The notes under the pieces are model-generated. The model searched no databases. It was not told the DNA's origin and was given only the letters and a program-made list of their open reading frames with translations. Positions 18,423 through 26,877 of a stretch of 64,000 bases of DNA are shown one piece after another (position 1 is the first letter of the stretch; each line of letters starts with the position of its first letter). The DNA is from Reddybacter sp041622675 (lineage in GTDB: Bacteria; Pseudomonadota; Gammaproteobacteria; Pseudomonadales; Porticoccaceae): positions 1 to 64,000 of the forward strand of contig JBFJYH010000010.1 in assembly GCA_041622675.1 (NCBI GenBank). Direction: 5' to 3'. The position numbers and the translations under genes were made by a program.

Positions 18423-19502
18423 GTGCACAGTCTTTTTTTATTACTCCAACCCTATGTACAAAGTGCAGAGGCTAATCAACCCTGCCTGCTGATTGCCGAT
18501 GAAAACTTGATCGACATCCCCTTTGCCCGTCTTAACTCTTCGGTGCAGGTACTGAGCAACCGCTTTGATATAGCTCATCAAGCCCAACTCGCCAACTGCA
18601 AAAGCCTGTTTAATGATTTTGATTTCAGTGTATTTAGTGACGCAAGTTTCAAGCGTGTGATTTACCGCGTTTCAAAAGAAAAACCCGTGGCTCACCACAT
18701 TATTAATCAGTCGCTGCGCCTACTGACCGACGATGGCGAACTGATACTTCTCGGCGCTAAAAATGAAGGGATTAAAACTTACGCCAGTAAAGCTGCCGAT
18801 TATTTTAATAACCCTGTGACGGTCGCCAAGCACGGCAATTTTTATCTCGCGACTATTTGTAAAAATAAGACCTCATTCAGCGATGCGGAAAGCCGTTCAT
18901 TAGCCCTTAAAACACCCTATGACAGTCTCGCGTTAACCATTGACTGCAACAATTTAAACCTCTATAGCAAACCGGGTTTATTTGGTTGGAATAAGATCGA
19001 CCGGGGCAGTGCATTACTCGCCCAGCACTTAGACGAGTTTTTCGCCGGTTTTGCCACACCGCCAAGTACGCTACTGGATCTGGGCTGTGGCTATGGCTAT
19101 TTGTCGGTAATGGCGGCTCAAGCTCTAGCAGCGCCAAGGCTGCATATTGTGGCCAGCGACAATTGTGCTGCAGCAATTATTGCCTGTCGCAAAAACTTTG
19201 CCGCTTTTACTATTGCTGGCGAAGTCATCGCTGATGATTGCGCCAGCAATATTACTGGCACCTTTGATGCCCTAATTTGCAACCCCCCCTTTCATCAAGG
19301 TTTTAAAACCGATAGCCGCCTGACTGAAAAGTTTCTTAACTCCGCTGCCCGGCATTTAAAACACTCTGGCCGCGCCCTGTTTGTCGTCAATCAATTTGTA
19401 CCGTTGGAAAAAATTGCCCAGCCCTTTTTTACCCACTGCGAAAAAATAGTCGAAACCCATGGCTTCAAACTGGTAGTTTTCAGAAAAGATAAACCCAAAT
19501 AA
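18423..19502 (+). CDS. rsmC: 16S rRNA m2G1207 methyltransferase RsmC
   Basis: 359 residues, near the E. coli length of 343. Methylates G1207 of 16S rRNA in the assembled 30S subunit. It has the duplicated architecture of RsmC/RlmG: a degenerate N-terminal half and an active C-terminal half with the SAM motif LLDLGCGYGYLSVMAAQAL and the catalytic ICNPPFHQGFKTD. The start is GTG at 18423, eight bases after hemB; no better ATG is near the conserved start. RlmG is the main alternative, but length favours RsmC. Confidence 0.83.
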   Translation: MHSLFLLLQPYVQSAEANQPCLLIADENLIDIPFARLNSSVQVLSNRFDIAHQAQLANCKSLFNDFDFSVFSDASFKRVIYRVSKEKPVAHHIINQSLRLLTDDGELILLGAKNEGIKTYASKAADYFNNPVTVAKHGNFYLATICKNKTSFSDAESRSLALKTPYDSLALTIDCNNLNLYSKPGLFGWNKIDRGSALLAQHLDEFFAGFATPPSTLLDLGCGYGYLSVMAAQALAAPRLHIVASDNCAAAIIACRKNFAAFTIAGEVIADDCASNITGTFDALICNPPFHQGFKTDSRLTEKFLNSAARHLKHSGRALFVVNQFVPLEKIAQPFFTHCEKIVETHGFKLVVFRKDKPK

Positions 19503-19544
19503 GACCACTCAAAGTCGCGCCACAAAAAACTCTTAGCAAACCAT

Positions 19545-20033
19545 TTAAAAAGCAACCTTTTGAATTTGAGCCAACAAGTCCTGTAACTTGCGCTGAATTA
19601 TCGCCTCATTTTGGCTAAAAGACAGCCCCCGTTGGCCCAGCTGTTCAGCTAAGCCATATTTCCCTTGGGCGAAATTACCGCTCGCCAACAGGAGGTAAAC
19701 CTCCGCGCGCTGCGGGTCGAGACGCTGTGCGCGTCCGGCAATAGCCATCGCGCGCTGATAATTTTCTACGCGGTAATAAGCCCAGCCCTCTTGTAGCAGA
19801 GAATTCACCGCTTTCTGTGCAGGCCTACTCCTCTGGCCGGCGGGCTCTATGTGTTTAGGTGTCGTCTGACTGGGTTGCGGCACGGAGCTGGGTTTTTCCA
19901 CGGAGCTTGGCTGGCCTGGTTCACGCGATTCAACAGGCGCTGGGCTACTTGTCGATGGCTGTAAGGGCGCACAGGCACTGGTCACCAAGGCAATCGTTGC
20001 AACACCCACGAAGCGGTACATCCATGACCTCAT
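19545..20033 (-). CDS. TPR lipoprotein, probable PBP1b activator (LpoP-like)
   Basis: 162 residues from ATG 20033 (MRSWMYRFVGVATIALVTSACAPL is the signal, with the lipobox ending in VTSAC). A Ser/Pro-rich tether (about 22-75) follows, then TPR-like helices including LLQEGWAYYRVENYQRAMA and AEVYLLLASGNFAQGKYGLA. GGTG lies just upstream of the ATG; an upstream in-frame extension to 20084 lacks support. It lies 101 bp downstream of mrcB. In Pseudomonas aeruginosa the outer-membrane activator of PBP1b is LpoP, a TPR lipoprotein encoded next to ponB, so this is its likely counterpart. Confidence 0.75.
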   Translation of the reverse strand: MRSWMYRFVGVATIALVTSACAPLQPSTSSPAPVESREPGQPSSVEKPSSVPQPSQTTPKHIEPAGQRSRPAQKAVNSLLQEGWAYYRVENYQRAMAIAGRAQRLDPQRAEVYLLLASGNFAQGKYGLAEQLGQRGLSFSQNEAIIQRKLQDLLAQIQKVAF

Positions 20034-20134
20034 CTGACACCTTTTTTCAACACAAGTAAGGTCGACATACACTACAGACACCATAGAAAACCTTTTTCAT
20101 CGTTAGCTTCGCACAACCCTTAAGTGATGCCCAA

Positions 20135-22468
20135 CTATTTCAATAAACCTTTAAACCAGTCAACAATCTGGCCGCCACCCCAGGAGCGACACGCAACAGA
20201 GTCTTCTGGCTCACTGCCTACAACAAAGGGAACATATCTTGCGCCTTCACAGCCCTCTGCGCTCAACAAGCCAAGGTGCGGGTCGACCCAGTGATAGTCA
20301 ATGTTATCCGGGCGGGTAAAAGCCAAAGGCTTTACCTTTAAGCCAGACATCAACTCATTCCAAATTTGCAAGGCCCCTGAGGAACCCGTAAAAGGCATCT
20401 TGCCATTGTCGTCGCGGCCAATCCAGACGACTGTTAAGTAGTCATCACCAAAGCCACTAAACCAGCTATCCCGTTGATCATTAGAAGTACCCGTTTTACC
20501 AGCGACAGCAATATCCTCGCCCAAATAGCGATAGGCGCTACGGCCCGTGCCTTCGCGCATCACCACTTGCATGGCGTATTGCAGTAAGTGAATAGAACCC
20601 GTATCAAAGCGCCTTTCAACGCGATAAGGGTAGTTTTTTAACGGTTGATTCTCTGCGCTATACACACTGTGGATCGACGCCAGCGGAGAATAAAATCCAC
20701 CAGCGGCAATGGTGTGATAAATACCCGCCACCTCGAAGGGTGACATCGACACCGCTCCCAGCGTCAACGCCGGCACCTGAGGCAATGCCCCCTCATAACC
20801 CAGACGACGCAGCGTCTCTCCAATACGGCTCAAGCCCAGTGCCATGCCCAAACGGGCTGTGGCCAAATTGTAGGATTGGCCCATGGCTTGGTACAGCGGC
20901 ACCTCTCCATGGCTCTTGCGGTCAAAGTTTTGCGGACGCCAAGTTTCACTGTGCTGGGAGGTAATAACCAAAGGCTCATCACTAATGGGACTAATCAAAG
21001 TGTAGTCTTCGGTTCGTTCAAGCGCCGTCAAATAGACCGCAGGCTTAATCGTTGAGCCAATGGGGCGGCGTGTATCCAGCGCTCGATTAAAACCAGCAAA
21101 ACTGGCGTCCCGTCCACCCGCCATAGCCAGCACTTCGGCTGTACCGACCTTGACGACCAATGACGCGGCCTCGACAGCCTTGCCCCGTATACCCTTTTGC
21201 TGCTCTAGAGCCTGTAGTTTGTTGCTAAGCACAGATTCTAATTGGCGTTGTATCTGGGGGTCAAAGTGAGTGAACACACGCAAGCCACCACCGCGCAAAT
21301 CGGCATCATCATAGTCCTTGCGCAACTGTCGCTTCACCAGGTCGAGATAAGCCGGAAAGGGGTTAGTATGTGTGCCGGGGCGCGCTGAAATGTCTAAGGG
21401 TTTTTGGCTCGCTCCCCGCGCAATATCCTTGTCAATAAGACCTTGCTCAGCTAGCTGGCTGATGACCAAATTTCGACGCTTTAACGCGCGCTCGCCATTG
21501 CGGCGCGGATCATAGTAAGAGGCTCCTTTGGCCATCGCCACCAGCAGCGCTATCTGATGAAGATCCAACTCAGCAAGTGGCTGATTAAAATAGTGCTGGC
21601 TGGCCATACCAAAACCATGAATAGCCCGTTTGCCGGCCTGACCCAAATATATTTCGTTAATATAAGCCTCTATAATTTCCCCTTTGCTGTAGTGCTGTTC
21701 CAGCATAAGTGCCATCACAGCCTCAACACCTTTACGCAGTAAATTCCGGTCCTCGTTTAGATAAAGGTTCTTCACAAGCTGTTGAGTAATCGTACTGCCA
21801 CCCTGGGTTGCGCTCCCCGGGCGGAGATTGTTCACTAGCGCACGGCTGATACCACGTATCGATATACCGTAGTGCTGATAAAAATTGCGATCCTCAACCG
21901 CAATCAGGCCCTCCAACAGCAGGGGAGGTAATTCTTCAAGGCGCACCGGTAGGCGATCTTCGAGGTGAGACGGATAAATGCCGCCAACGCGCAAGGGCTC
22001 CAAGCGCGTCAAAGTCAGTGGTGCACCCTGCAAAGTGCTCAGGCGAGTTAGTTCCGAACCCTGAAATGTCAGCGCAAAGGTTTGCGCCGGTTTGCTTTCA
22101 TCCCAAAACTCAAAAGCTCGCGAATGCACTTCAATACGGCGCCCTTGTAGACGGTACTGACCCGCTGCATTGAGGGAGGTCACACGTCGATAGCCCAGCT
22201 GCTCAAGCTCCCAGATAAAACCCTGGCGAGACAACTCGAGTCCTTCGTATAGCTCCAGCGAGCGACTGTAAACATGGCTCGGCAAGGCCCACTTGTTGCC
22301 GGAAAAGCGATGGGTCAAGCGATAATCCAGCACAACCAAAGCGACTAGACCCAGGGCAAATAACGCCAAGAATCCTTTTTTTAATAGTCTCTTTAGCACT
22401 GCCATGAATCCCTGACGCTTCTTTTTAGTCGATTTTCTCCGAGTTTTACTGCGTTTTTTATTAGCCAA
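20135..22468 (-). CDS. mrcB: Penicillin-binding protein 1B (bifunctional peptidoglycan synthase)
   Basis: 777 residues. Inner-membrane glycosyltransferase/transpeptidase. Basic cytoplasmic tail, membrane segment at about 30-50, UB2H-like region, GT51 domain with AVEDRNFYQHYGIS, TQGGSTITQQLVKNLYL and YINEIYLGQ, then the transpeptidase with GSTIKPAVYL (SxxK), QSYNLATARLG (SxN) and AGKTGTSNDQRDSWF (KTG). All catalytic motifs are intact. Start is TTG at 22468 with AGGA upstream; an internal ATG at residue 22 would lose the basic tail. Pairs with the downstream TPR lipoprotein. Confidence 0.95.
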   Translation of the reverse strand: MANKKRSKTRRKSTKKKRQGFMAVLKRLLKKGFLALFALGLVALVVLDYRLTHRFSGNKWALPSHVYSRSLELYEGLELSRQGFIWELEQLGYRRVTSLNAAGQYRLQGRRIEVHSRAFEFWDESKPAQTFALTFQGSELTRLSTLQGAPLTLTRLEPLRVGGIYPSHLEDRLPVRLEELPPLLLEGLIAVEDRNFYQHYGISIRGISRALVNNLRPGSATQGGSTITQQLVKNLYLNEDRNLLRKGVEAVMALMLEQHYSKGEIIEAYINEIYLGQAGKRAIHGFGMASQHYFNQPLAELDLHQIALLVAMAKGASYYDPRRNGERALKRRNLVISQLAEQGLIDKDIARGASQKPLDISARPGTHTNPFPAYLDLVKRQLRKDYDDADLRGGGLRVFTHFDPQIQRQLESVLSNKLQALEQQKGIRGKAVEAASLVVKVGTAEVLAMAGGRDASFAGFNRALDTRRPIGSTIKPAVYLTALERTEDYTLISPISDEPLVITSQHSETWRPQNFDRKSHGEVPLYQAMGQSYNLATARLGMALGLSRIGETLRRLGYEGALPQVPALTLGAVSMSPFEVAGIYHTIAAGGFYSPLASIHSVYSAENQPLKNYPYRVERRFDTGSIHLLQYAMQVVMREGTGRSAYRYLGEDIAVAGKTGTSNDQRDSWFSGFGDDYLTVVWIGRDDNGKMPFTGSSGALQIWNELMSGLKVKPLAFTRPDNIDYHWVDPHLGLLSAEGCEGARYVPFVVGSEPEDSVACRSWGGGQIVDWFKGLLK

Positions 22469-22607
22469 AGCCCTATTCCTACGAAATACTATAGAGCATC
22501 TCGAATCATCGTATTTACTGTTAAAATATCACGCTGGATAGTCTACCTTCAGGCTGTGTAGCACGCTATTTGATTATTGCGCGCAGCCAAAATTTACTGG
22601 AATGTAC

Positions 22608-23600
22608 ATGAAAACAATTGATGTCTACGGCATAGGTGCTGCACTGGTTGATACCGAAATAGAAATCAGTGATGCAGAACTTGCCACTTTCGGCATAGAA
22701 AAAGGCGTCATGACCTTGGTCGACGAAGCTCGCCAACAAGAATTAATCACCCACCTCGACGACCATCTAGTGATGGCTAAACGCGCCAGCGGTGGCTCGG
22801 CGGCCAATAGCATCATGGCCGTTGCCAGTTTTGGTGGACAAGCCTTTCAGTCCTGCAAGGTCGCAAATGATGACAACGGCCGCTTTTATTTAGACGACCT
22901 CACCCGGGCGGGAGTCAAACACAACGGTGTCGAACAGCTGCCCGAAGGAACCACCGGGAAATGCTTGGTACTTATTACCCCCGATGCCGAGCGCACTATG
23001 AACACCTTCCTCGGCATCAGCGAAACTATCTGCCGTAAAAACCTCAATCTCGAAGCTATTAGCTGCGCAAAGTATATCTACACAGAGGGCTATTTAGTAA
23101 CGTCACCAACCGGTAAAGATGCCGCCATTGAATGTCGCAAACAAGCTGAACAAGCTGGTACCAAAACAGCCTTTAGCCTCTCCGACCCAGGCATGGTTGA
23201 GTTCTTTCGCGGCGGACTTCAGGAAATGATCGGTGAGCGTGCCGACTTACTGTTCTGTAATAGAGACGAAGCCTTTCGCTGGACTGGTTCTAGCACATTG
23301 GATGCAGCCATCGAAGGTATGAAACAAACCGCCTCCACTTTTGCCATCACCCTAGGTGCGGAGGGTGCAATAATTTATGATGGAGAAAGCACTCACCGTA
23401 TTGCACCTACAGTGGTAACGGCGGTGGATACTAATGGAGCGGGAGATATGTTTGCAGGTGCCTTCCTTTATGGCATTACCAACGGCATGGATTATCGACA
23501 AGCGGGCCGGTTAGCGAGCCTTGCCTCTGCCACTGTCGTCACCCAATTCGGGCCAAGACTTCCGGTCGAGCTGCATCGCAGCTTATTGGCGCAAATATAA
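22608..23600 (+). CDS. PfkB-family carbohydrate kinase, adenosine-kinase-like
   Basis: About 330 residues. Ribokinase/PfkB fold phosphorylating a sugar or nucleoside. Motifs: VYGIGAALVDTEIEI at the N-terminus, the glycine pair in ASGGSAANSIMAVASFGG and the anion-hole/catalytic motif DTNGAGDMFAGAFLYG near the C-terminus. Relatives are often annotated adenosine kinase, which would fit removal of adenosine from AhcY, but the substrate is not proven. ATG 22608 is better spaced from CTGGA than ATG 22602. Divergent from mrcB, convergent with vfr. Confidence 0.85.
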   Translation: MKTIDVYGIGAALVDTEIEISDAELATFGIEKGVMTLVDEARQQELITHLDDHLVMAKRASGGSAANSIMAVASFGGQAFQSCKVANDDNGRFYLDDLTRAGVKHNGVEQLPEGTTGKCLVLITPDAERTMNTFLGISETICRKNLNLEAISCAKYIYTEGYLVTSPTGKDAAIECRKQAEQAGTKTAFSLSDPGMVEFFRGGLQEMIGERADLLFCNRDEAFRWTGSSTLDAAIEGMKQTASTFAITLGAEGAIIYDGESTHRIAPTVVTAVDTNGAGDMFAGAFLYGITNGMDYRQAGRLASLASATVVTQFGPRLPVELHRSLLAQI

Positions 23601-23608
23601 GCAGACCT

Positions 23609-23643
23609 AAGCAAGCGCCTTCTGTGAAAGAGGGCGCTTGCTT
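23609..23643. terminator. Hairpin between convergent kinase and vfr genes
   Basis: AAGCAAGCGCC (23609-23619) and GGCGCTTGCTT (23633-23643) are perfect 11-bp inverted arms around a 13-base loop, placed between the two stops. No long T-tract follows on either strand. Position suggests a bidirectional transcription stop. Confidence 0.6.
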
Positions 23644-23662
23644 ATAGAATAGAAACCGCTCG

Positions 23663-24310
23663 TTACCGCGTGCCGTGTACCACCATGGTTTTACCCTTTA
23701 CCCATACCAAGTCCTGCTGCTCGAGCACTTTCAGGACTCGACCTACCATTTCCCGCGAACAGCCAACAATTCGGCCAATTTCCTGACGGGTAATTTTGAT
23801 TTGCATGCCATCGGGGTGGGTCATGGCATCGGGTTCTTTACTCAAATCGAGCAGGGTACGCGCTACGCGTCCGGTGACATCGAGAAAAGCGAGATCACCC
23901 ACTTTACGAGTGGTATCCCTCAAGCGCTGCGCCATTTGCATTGACACAGCATAGAGGTAGTCAGGGTGAGTCTTGGTAAGAGCATGGAAATTATCGTAGC
24001 TGATTTCAGCAATATCACACTCGCTTTTAGCCCGTATCCAAGCACTACGACCCTCCTGGCCAAAGAGGCCCATTTCGCCAAAGAAGTCACCCGGATTTAA
24101 ATACGCGACTATCATTTCACGACCATCGTCGTCTTCAATCAATACCGACACCGAACCATTAATAATGTAATACAGGGTATCGCTGCTATCGTCAGCATAA
24201 ATCAAGGTGCTCTTCGCCGGATAGCGACGCCGGTGACAGTGTCCAAGAAATTGTTCGAGATTATCGATATGCGGGGTAATGGGTTTTAGGCTCACAATTT
24301 CACTCTCCAT
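23663..24310 (-). CDS. vfr: cAMP-receptor-type global regulator (Vfr/CRP)
   Basis: 215 residues, close to Vfr and CRP. The cyclic-nucleotide domain contains NPGDFFGEMGLFGQEGRSAW, with the Glu and Arg-Ser that contact cAMP. A linker helix follows, then the winged-helix DNA reader TRQEIGRIVGCSREMVGRVL, nearly identical to CRP. ATG 24310 with AGGAG about ten bases upstream. It is divergent from an OsmC-family gene, as in Pseudomonas. Expected to control catabolic and surface functions; targets cannot be read from this window. Confidence 0.93.
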   Translation of the reverse strand: MESEIVSLKPITPHIDNLEQFLGHCHRRRYPAKSTLIYADDSSDTLYYIINGSVSVLIEDDDGREMIVAYLNPGDFFGEMGLFGQEGRSAWIRAKSECDIAEISYDNFHALTKTHPDYLYAVSMQMAQRLRDTTRKVGDLAFLDVTGRVARTLLDLSKEPDAMTHPDGMQIKITRQEIGRIVGCSREMVGRVLKVLEQQDLVWVKGKTMVVHGTR

Positions 24311-24502
24311 ATTTTTATACTCCTACCTTATCATCGCACTATCAGAATATTAATGTAAACCTTTGGGCGAGTTGACATCTATAATACCTAGCACCAATTT
24401 AAACACATGTTAAAGGCAAGCCCTCAGCCACTCCACCAACCCAAACCTATCTAATCAAGAAGCAGGCAAAGCCTGCCTCATCACAAACAGAGGAAGTAAT
24501 CC

Positions 24503-24937
24503 ATGAAAGCCAACGTCAAATGGGTCGACAACGCGATGTTCTTAGGCGAGTCTGGCAGCGGCCATTCAGTCGTTATGGACGGCCCAGAATCTCTTGGTGG
24601 ACGGAATATGGGCATTCGCCCAATGGAGATGTTACTCATTGGCATGGGAGGCTGTGCCAGTTTTGACGTTATGAGCATTTTGAAAAAAAGCCGTCAGAAT
24701 GTCACAAGTTGCCATGCGCAACTTGAAGCTGAACGCGCCAATGCCGTACCGGCCGTTTTCACCACAATCAATGTGCACTTTGTAGTTACAGGGCAGGACC
24801 TGAAAGAAAAACAAGTCAAACGTGCAGTAGAGTTATCCGCTGAAAAATACTGCTCAGCGTCAATAATGCTAGGCAAGGCTGGCGTCACCATTAGCCACAG
24901 CTATGAAATAGTTACGGGCAACAGCGAAGAACAATAA
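24503..24937 (+). CDS. OsmC/Ohr family protein (YhfA-like)
   Basis: 144 residues. Fold of the OsmC/Ohr peroxide-reductase superfamily: MKANVKWVDNAMFLGESGSG, RPMEMLLIGMGGCASFDVMS with one conserved cysteine, and a second cysteine in SAEKYCSASIMLG. The YhfA branch is usually next to crp/vfr and has no firmly assigned substrate. ATG 24503 with AGAGGAAGT upstream. Divergent from vfr. Confidence 0.88.
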   Translation: MKANVKWVDNAMFLGESGSGHSVVMDGPESLGGRNMGIRPMEMLLIGMGGCASFDVMSILKKSRQNVTSCHAQLEAERANAVPAVFTTINVHFVVTGQDLKEKQVKRAVELSAEKYCSASIMLGKAGVTISHSYEIVTGNSEEQ

Positions 24938-24954
24938 AGCGACTTTATTTTAGG

Positions 24955-24983
24955 AAAAAAAAGCGGGGAGCTGACGCTCCCCG
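24955..24983 (-). terminator. Intrinsic terminator on the minus strand
   Basis: CGGGGAGC (24964-24971) and GCTCCCCG (24976-24983) form a perfect 8-bp stem with a TGAC loop. Read on the minus strand it is followed by eight U (A-run 24955-24962). No minus-strand protein gene lies upstream of it, so it points to a noncoding minus transcript. On the plus strand the same hairpin lacks a T-tract, so it fits the OsmC-like gene poorly. Confidence 0.8.
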
Positions 24984-25056
24984 AAAAGTATAATACAGGG
25001 GGTTAGGAGGTTGATCCGTTAGCAAGGGATCCTAGGTCCCGCTGCTCACTAACGAT
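24955..25056 (-). ncRNA. Candidate small RNA of about 100 nt
   Basis: Minus strand: a -10-like TATAGT (complement of 25063-25068) predicts a 5' end near 25056. The RNA would then fold CGTTAG/CTAACG (25049-25054 with 25017-25022) enclosing GGGA/TCCC, leave a C-rich single strand including ACCTCCTAACCCCC, and end in the terminator hairpin plus U8. The ACCTCCT stretch is complementary to a Shine-Dalgarno sequence, as in many trans-acting sRNAs. I recognise no named family. Expression is inferred. Confidence 0.5.
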
Positions 25057-25080
25057 GGAAGAACTATACCCAGACACACA

Positions 25081-25112
25081 CCATAAATAAAATGTATTGA
25101 TTTTATTTATGG
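25081..25112. promoter_or_regulatory. Perfect long palindrome, possible operator
   Basis: CCATAAATAAAAT (25081-25093) and ATTTTATTTATGG (25100-25112) are exact 13-bp inverted arms around GTATTG. It overlaps where the -35 of the minus-strand candidate RNA would fall, and lies about 140 bp upstream of the LysR start. A dimeric regulator site is plausible; which protein binds is unknown. Confidence 0.5.
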
Positions 25113-25188
25113 TATCACCAAAAAGAATGCTTTTTTGGTACCCCCTTCTTACCTTTTGCGAAAAAAAGGCTAATGAGGATAAATAGTA

Positions 25189-25216
25189 TTGGCCTACGCA
25201 TAATTTGAGATACAAT
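25189..25216 (+). promoter_or_regulatory. Predicted sigma-70 promoter of the LysR gene
   Basis: TTGGCC (25189-25194), a 16-bp spacer and TACAAT (25211-25216) give a reasonable -35/-10 pair 33 bp before ATG 25249. Predicted from consensus only. Confidence 0.45.
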
Positions 25217-25248
25217 AAAACACGATACTAATAACTCAAGCTTATGCC

Positions 25249-26208
25249 ATGTCCATCGATAATCTCGCGCGCGTTGACCTCAACCTACTAGTTGCCATGC
25301 AAGTCTTACTTGAGGAGCGCAACGTTACCCGTTCTGCCGAACGCATGTTCATCACACAGCCCGCCATGAGTAAAACATTGCTTCGCTTGCGCAACGCCTT
25401 CGATGATCCCTTGTTTACCCGAAGCGGACGCGGCTTGGTTCCCACCCCACGGGCTCTCGAAATACAACGTCAACTGCCTGAGATCCTCAATAGTGTCTCC
25501 CACGTATTGGAAAAAACGGAGTTTGACCCTGCTACTCACGAAACCTCAATGCATATTGTTGCTCCCGAGTTTATGGCGGTACAAGCTGTCCCCGAACTCA
25601 CCAAGATACTGCAAGAAGAGTCACCTGGCATTTCCCTAGCCCTGTCAAATATTGATGACACCTATGAGCAGTTACTCGAATCGGGTGAAATCGATTTTGC
25701 ACTTGAGGTTAAAAAAGCCCTGCCTAAAGATTTTGTCGTCACGCCACTAGGTAACTTTCGCCCCGCTGTGTGGATGCGCAAGGGCCATCCCCTGTCTGAT
25801 CACAACCCAACCCTAGATGAGATGCTCGCCTACCCGTTTATTCAGTATTTTTTGCTGATTGCCGACAAAGTTTCTCCCAATACGGAAAGCCGCTTCGATC
25901 GCATGCTCCACGAACTGGGCCGTAAACGACACAAAGCGCTGACCACCGACCAATTGATGACGGCACTTGACACACTGAACTCATCGGACTGCTTAATGAT
26001 GAGCACCATGGACGATTTAAAACAAGAAGGGGAATATTACGAAATTGTCCGCAAACCCTATCCTAAAGAAATCGAGCACTACCCCGAAATACCCGCCGTA
26101 TTGGTACAGCACCGACGTACACTCAATTCCCCAACCCACAACTGGGTCAAAGAGAAAATTCTTAGTATTGTGCAGGGTTTACGGCAAGAGCGGGGTATCG
26201 ATGAATAA
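25249..26208 (+). CDS. LysR-family transcriptional regulator
   Basis: 319 residues. N-terminal winged helix-turn-helix (about 10-68) with LEERNVTRSAERMFITQPAMSKTLLRLRNAF and FTRSGRGLVPTPRA, then the two-lobed effector-binding domain (about 95-300). The inducer and targets are not apparent; the nearest divergent unit is the candidate small RNA, which LysR proteins might control from the palindrome between them (inference). ATG 25249 is chosen; Shine-Dalgarno is weak. Convergent with coq7, with about 27 bp between stops. Confidence 0.88.
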   Translation: MSIDNLARVDLNLLVAMQVLLEERNVTRSAERMFITQPAMSKTLLRLRNAFDDPLFTRSGRGLVPTPRALEIQRQLPEILNSVSHVLEKTEFDPATHETSMHIVAPEFMAVQAVPELTKILQEESPGISLALSNIDDTYEQLLESGEIDFALEVKKALPKDFVVTPLGNFRPAVWMRKGHPLSDHNPTLDEMLAYPFIQYFLLIADKVSPNTESRFDRMLHELGRKRHKALTTDQLMTALDTLNSSDCLMMSTMDDLKQEGEYYEIVRKPYPKEIEHYPEIPAVLVQHRRTLNSPTHNWVKEKILSIVQGLRQERGIDE

Positions 26209-26235
26209 TAAGGCGATTTTTAGCGCTATCAGACA

Positions 26236-26877
26236 CTAAAAGCGACTACTACTCTCGGTCATCGCCTTCGCTATCAGGCCCATAGCTGACTTTAGTGGCG
26301 CGGGAAAGGGCAATCCGCCATTGCGCAACGCGCTGGCACCATGGGCCTGTTCATCCTCAATCATCTGCTCAACGATGGCGCGGCTTTTACTATCTGATTC
26401 CGGCAATGCATTCATATGCCCCTTTAAGTGTTCACAAACCTGTTCTTCCGTCGCCGCAACAAAGCCCAGACTCAAGCGGTCACTAATCGCACCAGCGCCA
26501 GCACCAATACCAAAAGAGAGACCGTACCACAGAGGGTTAAGAACACTGGTGTGACTACCGAGCTCCTTAATTCGCTGTTCACACCAAGCCAGGTGATCAA
26601 CTTCCTCACTAGCCGCCGCCTCCATATCGGCCTGAATACTGCACCTTTTTGCCGTTAAGGCCTGCCCTTGATATAAGGCCTGAGCACACACCTCACCACT
26701 GTGATTAACTCGCATCAAAGCGGCAGACAAGCGTTTCTCAGCAGCACTGAAATCAGGCTCCTCTTGCGGCGTCGCGGGCGAAGCTCGCCGGGCACGGGGC
26801 GAACTCGCCAAAGTCCTCAGCGCCGCGTCTGCTTGCATCAACAAACGATCAAACCCCGAAAAGTGTCGCTCAGCCAT
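26236..26877 (-). CDS. coq7: Demethoxyubiquinone hydroxylase
   Basis: 213 residues from ATG 26877 (MAERHFSGFDRLLMQADAAL). Membrane-associated di-iron oxygenase adding the C6 hydroxyl late in ubiquinone synthesis. Iron ligands lie in MRVNHSGEVCAQALY, EEVDHLAWCEQRI, ATEEQVCEHL and MIEDEQAHGASALR. AGGTGA five bases upstream supports this ATG over the ATG at 26880 and a GTG at 26886. Together with ubiD in this window it indicates aerobic ubiquinone synthesis. Confidence 0.94.
   Translation of the reverse strand: MAERHFSGFDRLLMQADAALRTLASSPRARRASPATPQEEPDFSAAEKRLSAALMRVNHSGEVCAQALYQGQALTAKRCSIQADMEAAASEEVDHLAWCEQRIKELGSHTSVLNPLWYGLSFGIGAGAGAISDRLSLGFVAATEEQVCEHLKGHMNALPESDSKSRAIVEQMIEDEQAHGASALRNGGLPFPAPLKSAMGLIAKAMTESSSRF

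Larger units (their letters stand above)
24938..25248. other. Structured noncoding region between OsmC-like and LysR genes
   Basis: Holds, left to right, an A-tract plus GC-rich hairpin (a minus-strand terminator), a second hairpin, a minus-strand -10-like box, a perfect 13-bp-arm palindrome, an ACCAAAAAG inverted repeat, and a plus-strand promoter for the LysR gene. No convincing protein gene. The individual elements are listed separately. Confidence 0.7.

Noticed and set aside
24372..24385. TTGACA followed by TATAAT near vfr
   Set aside because: The two boxes are two bases apart, so they cannot serve as a -35/-10 pair; TATAAT alone may still be a -10.
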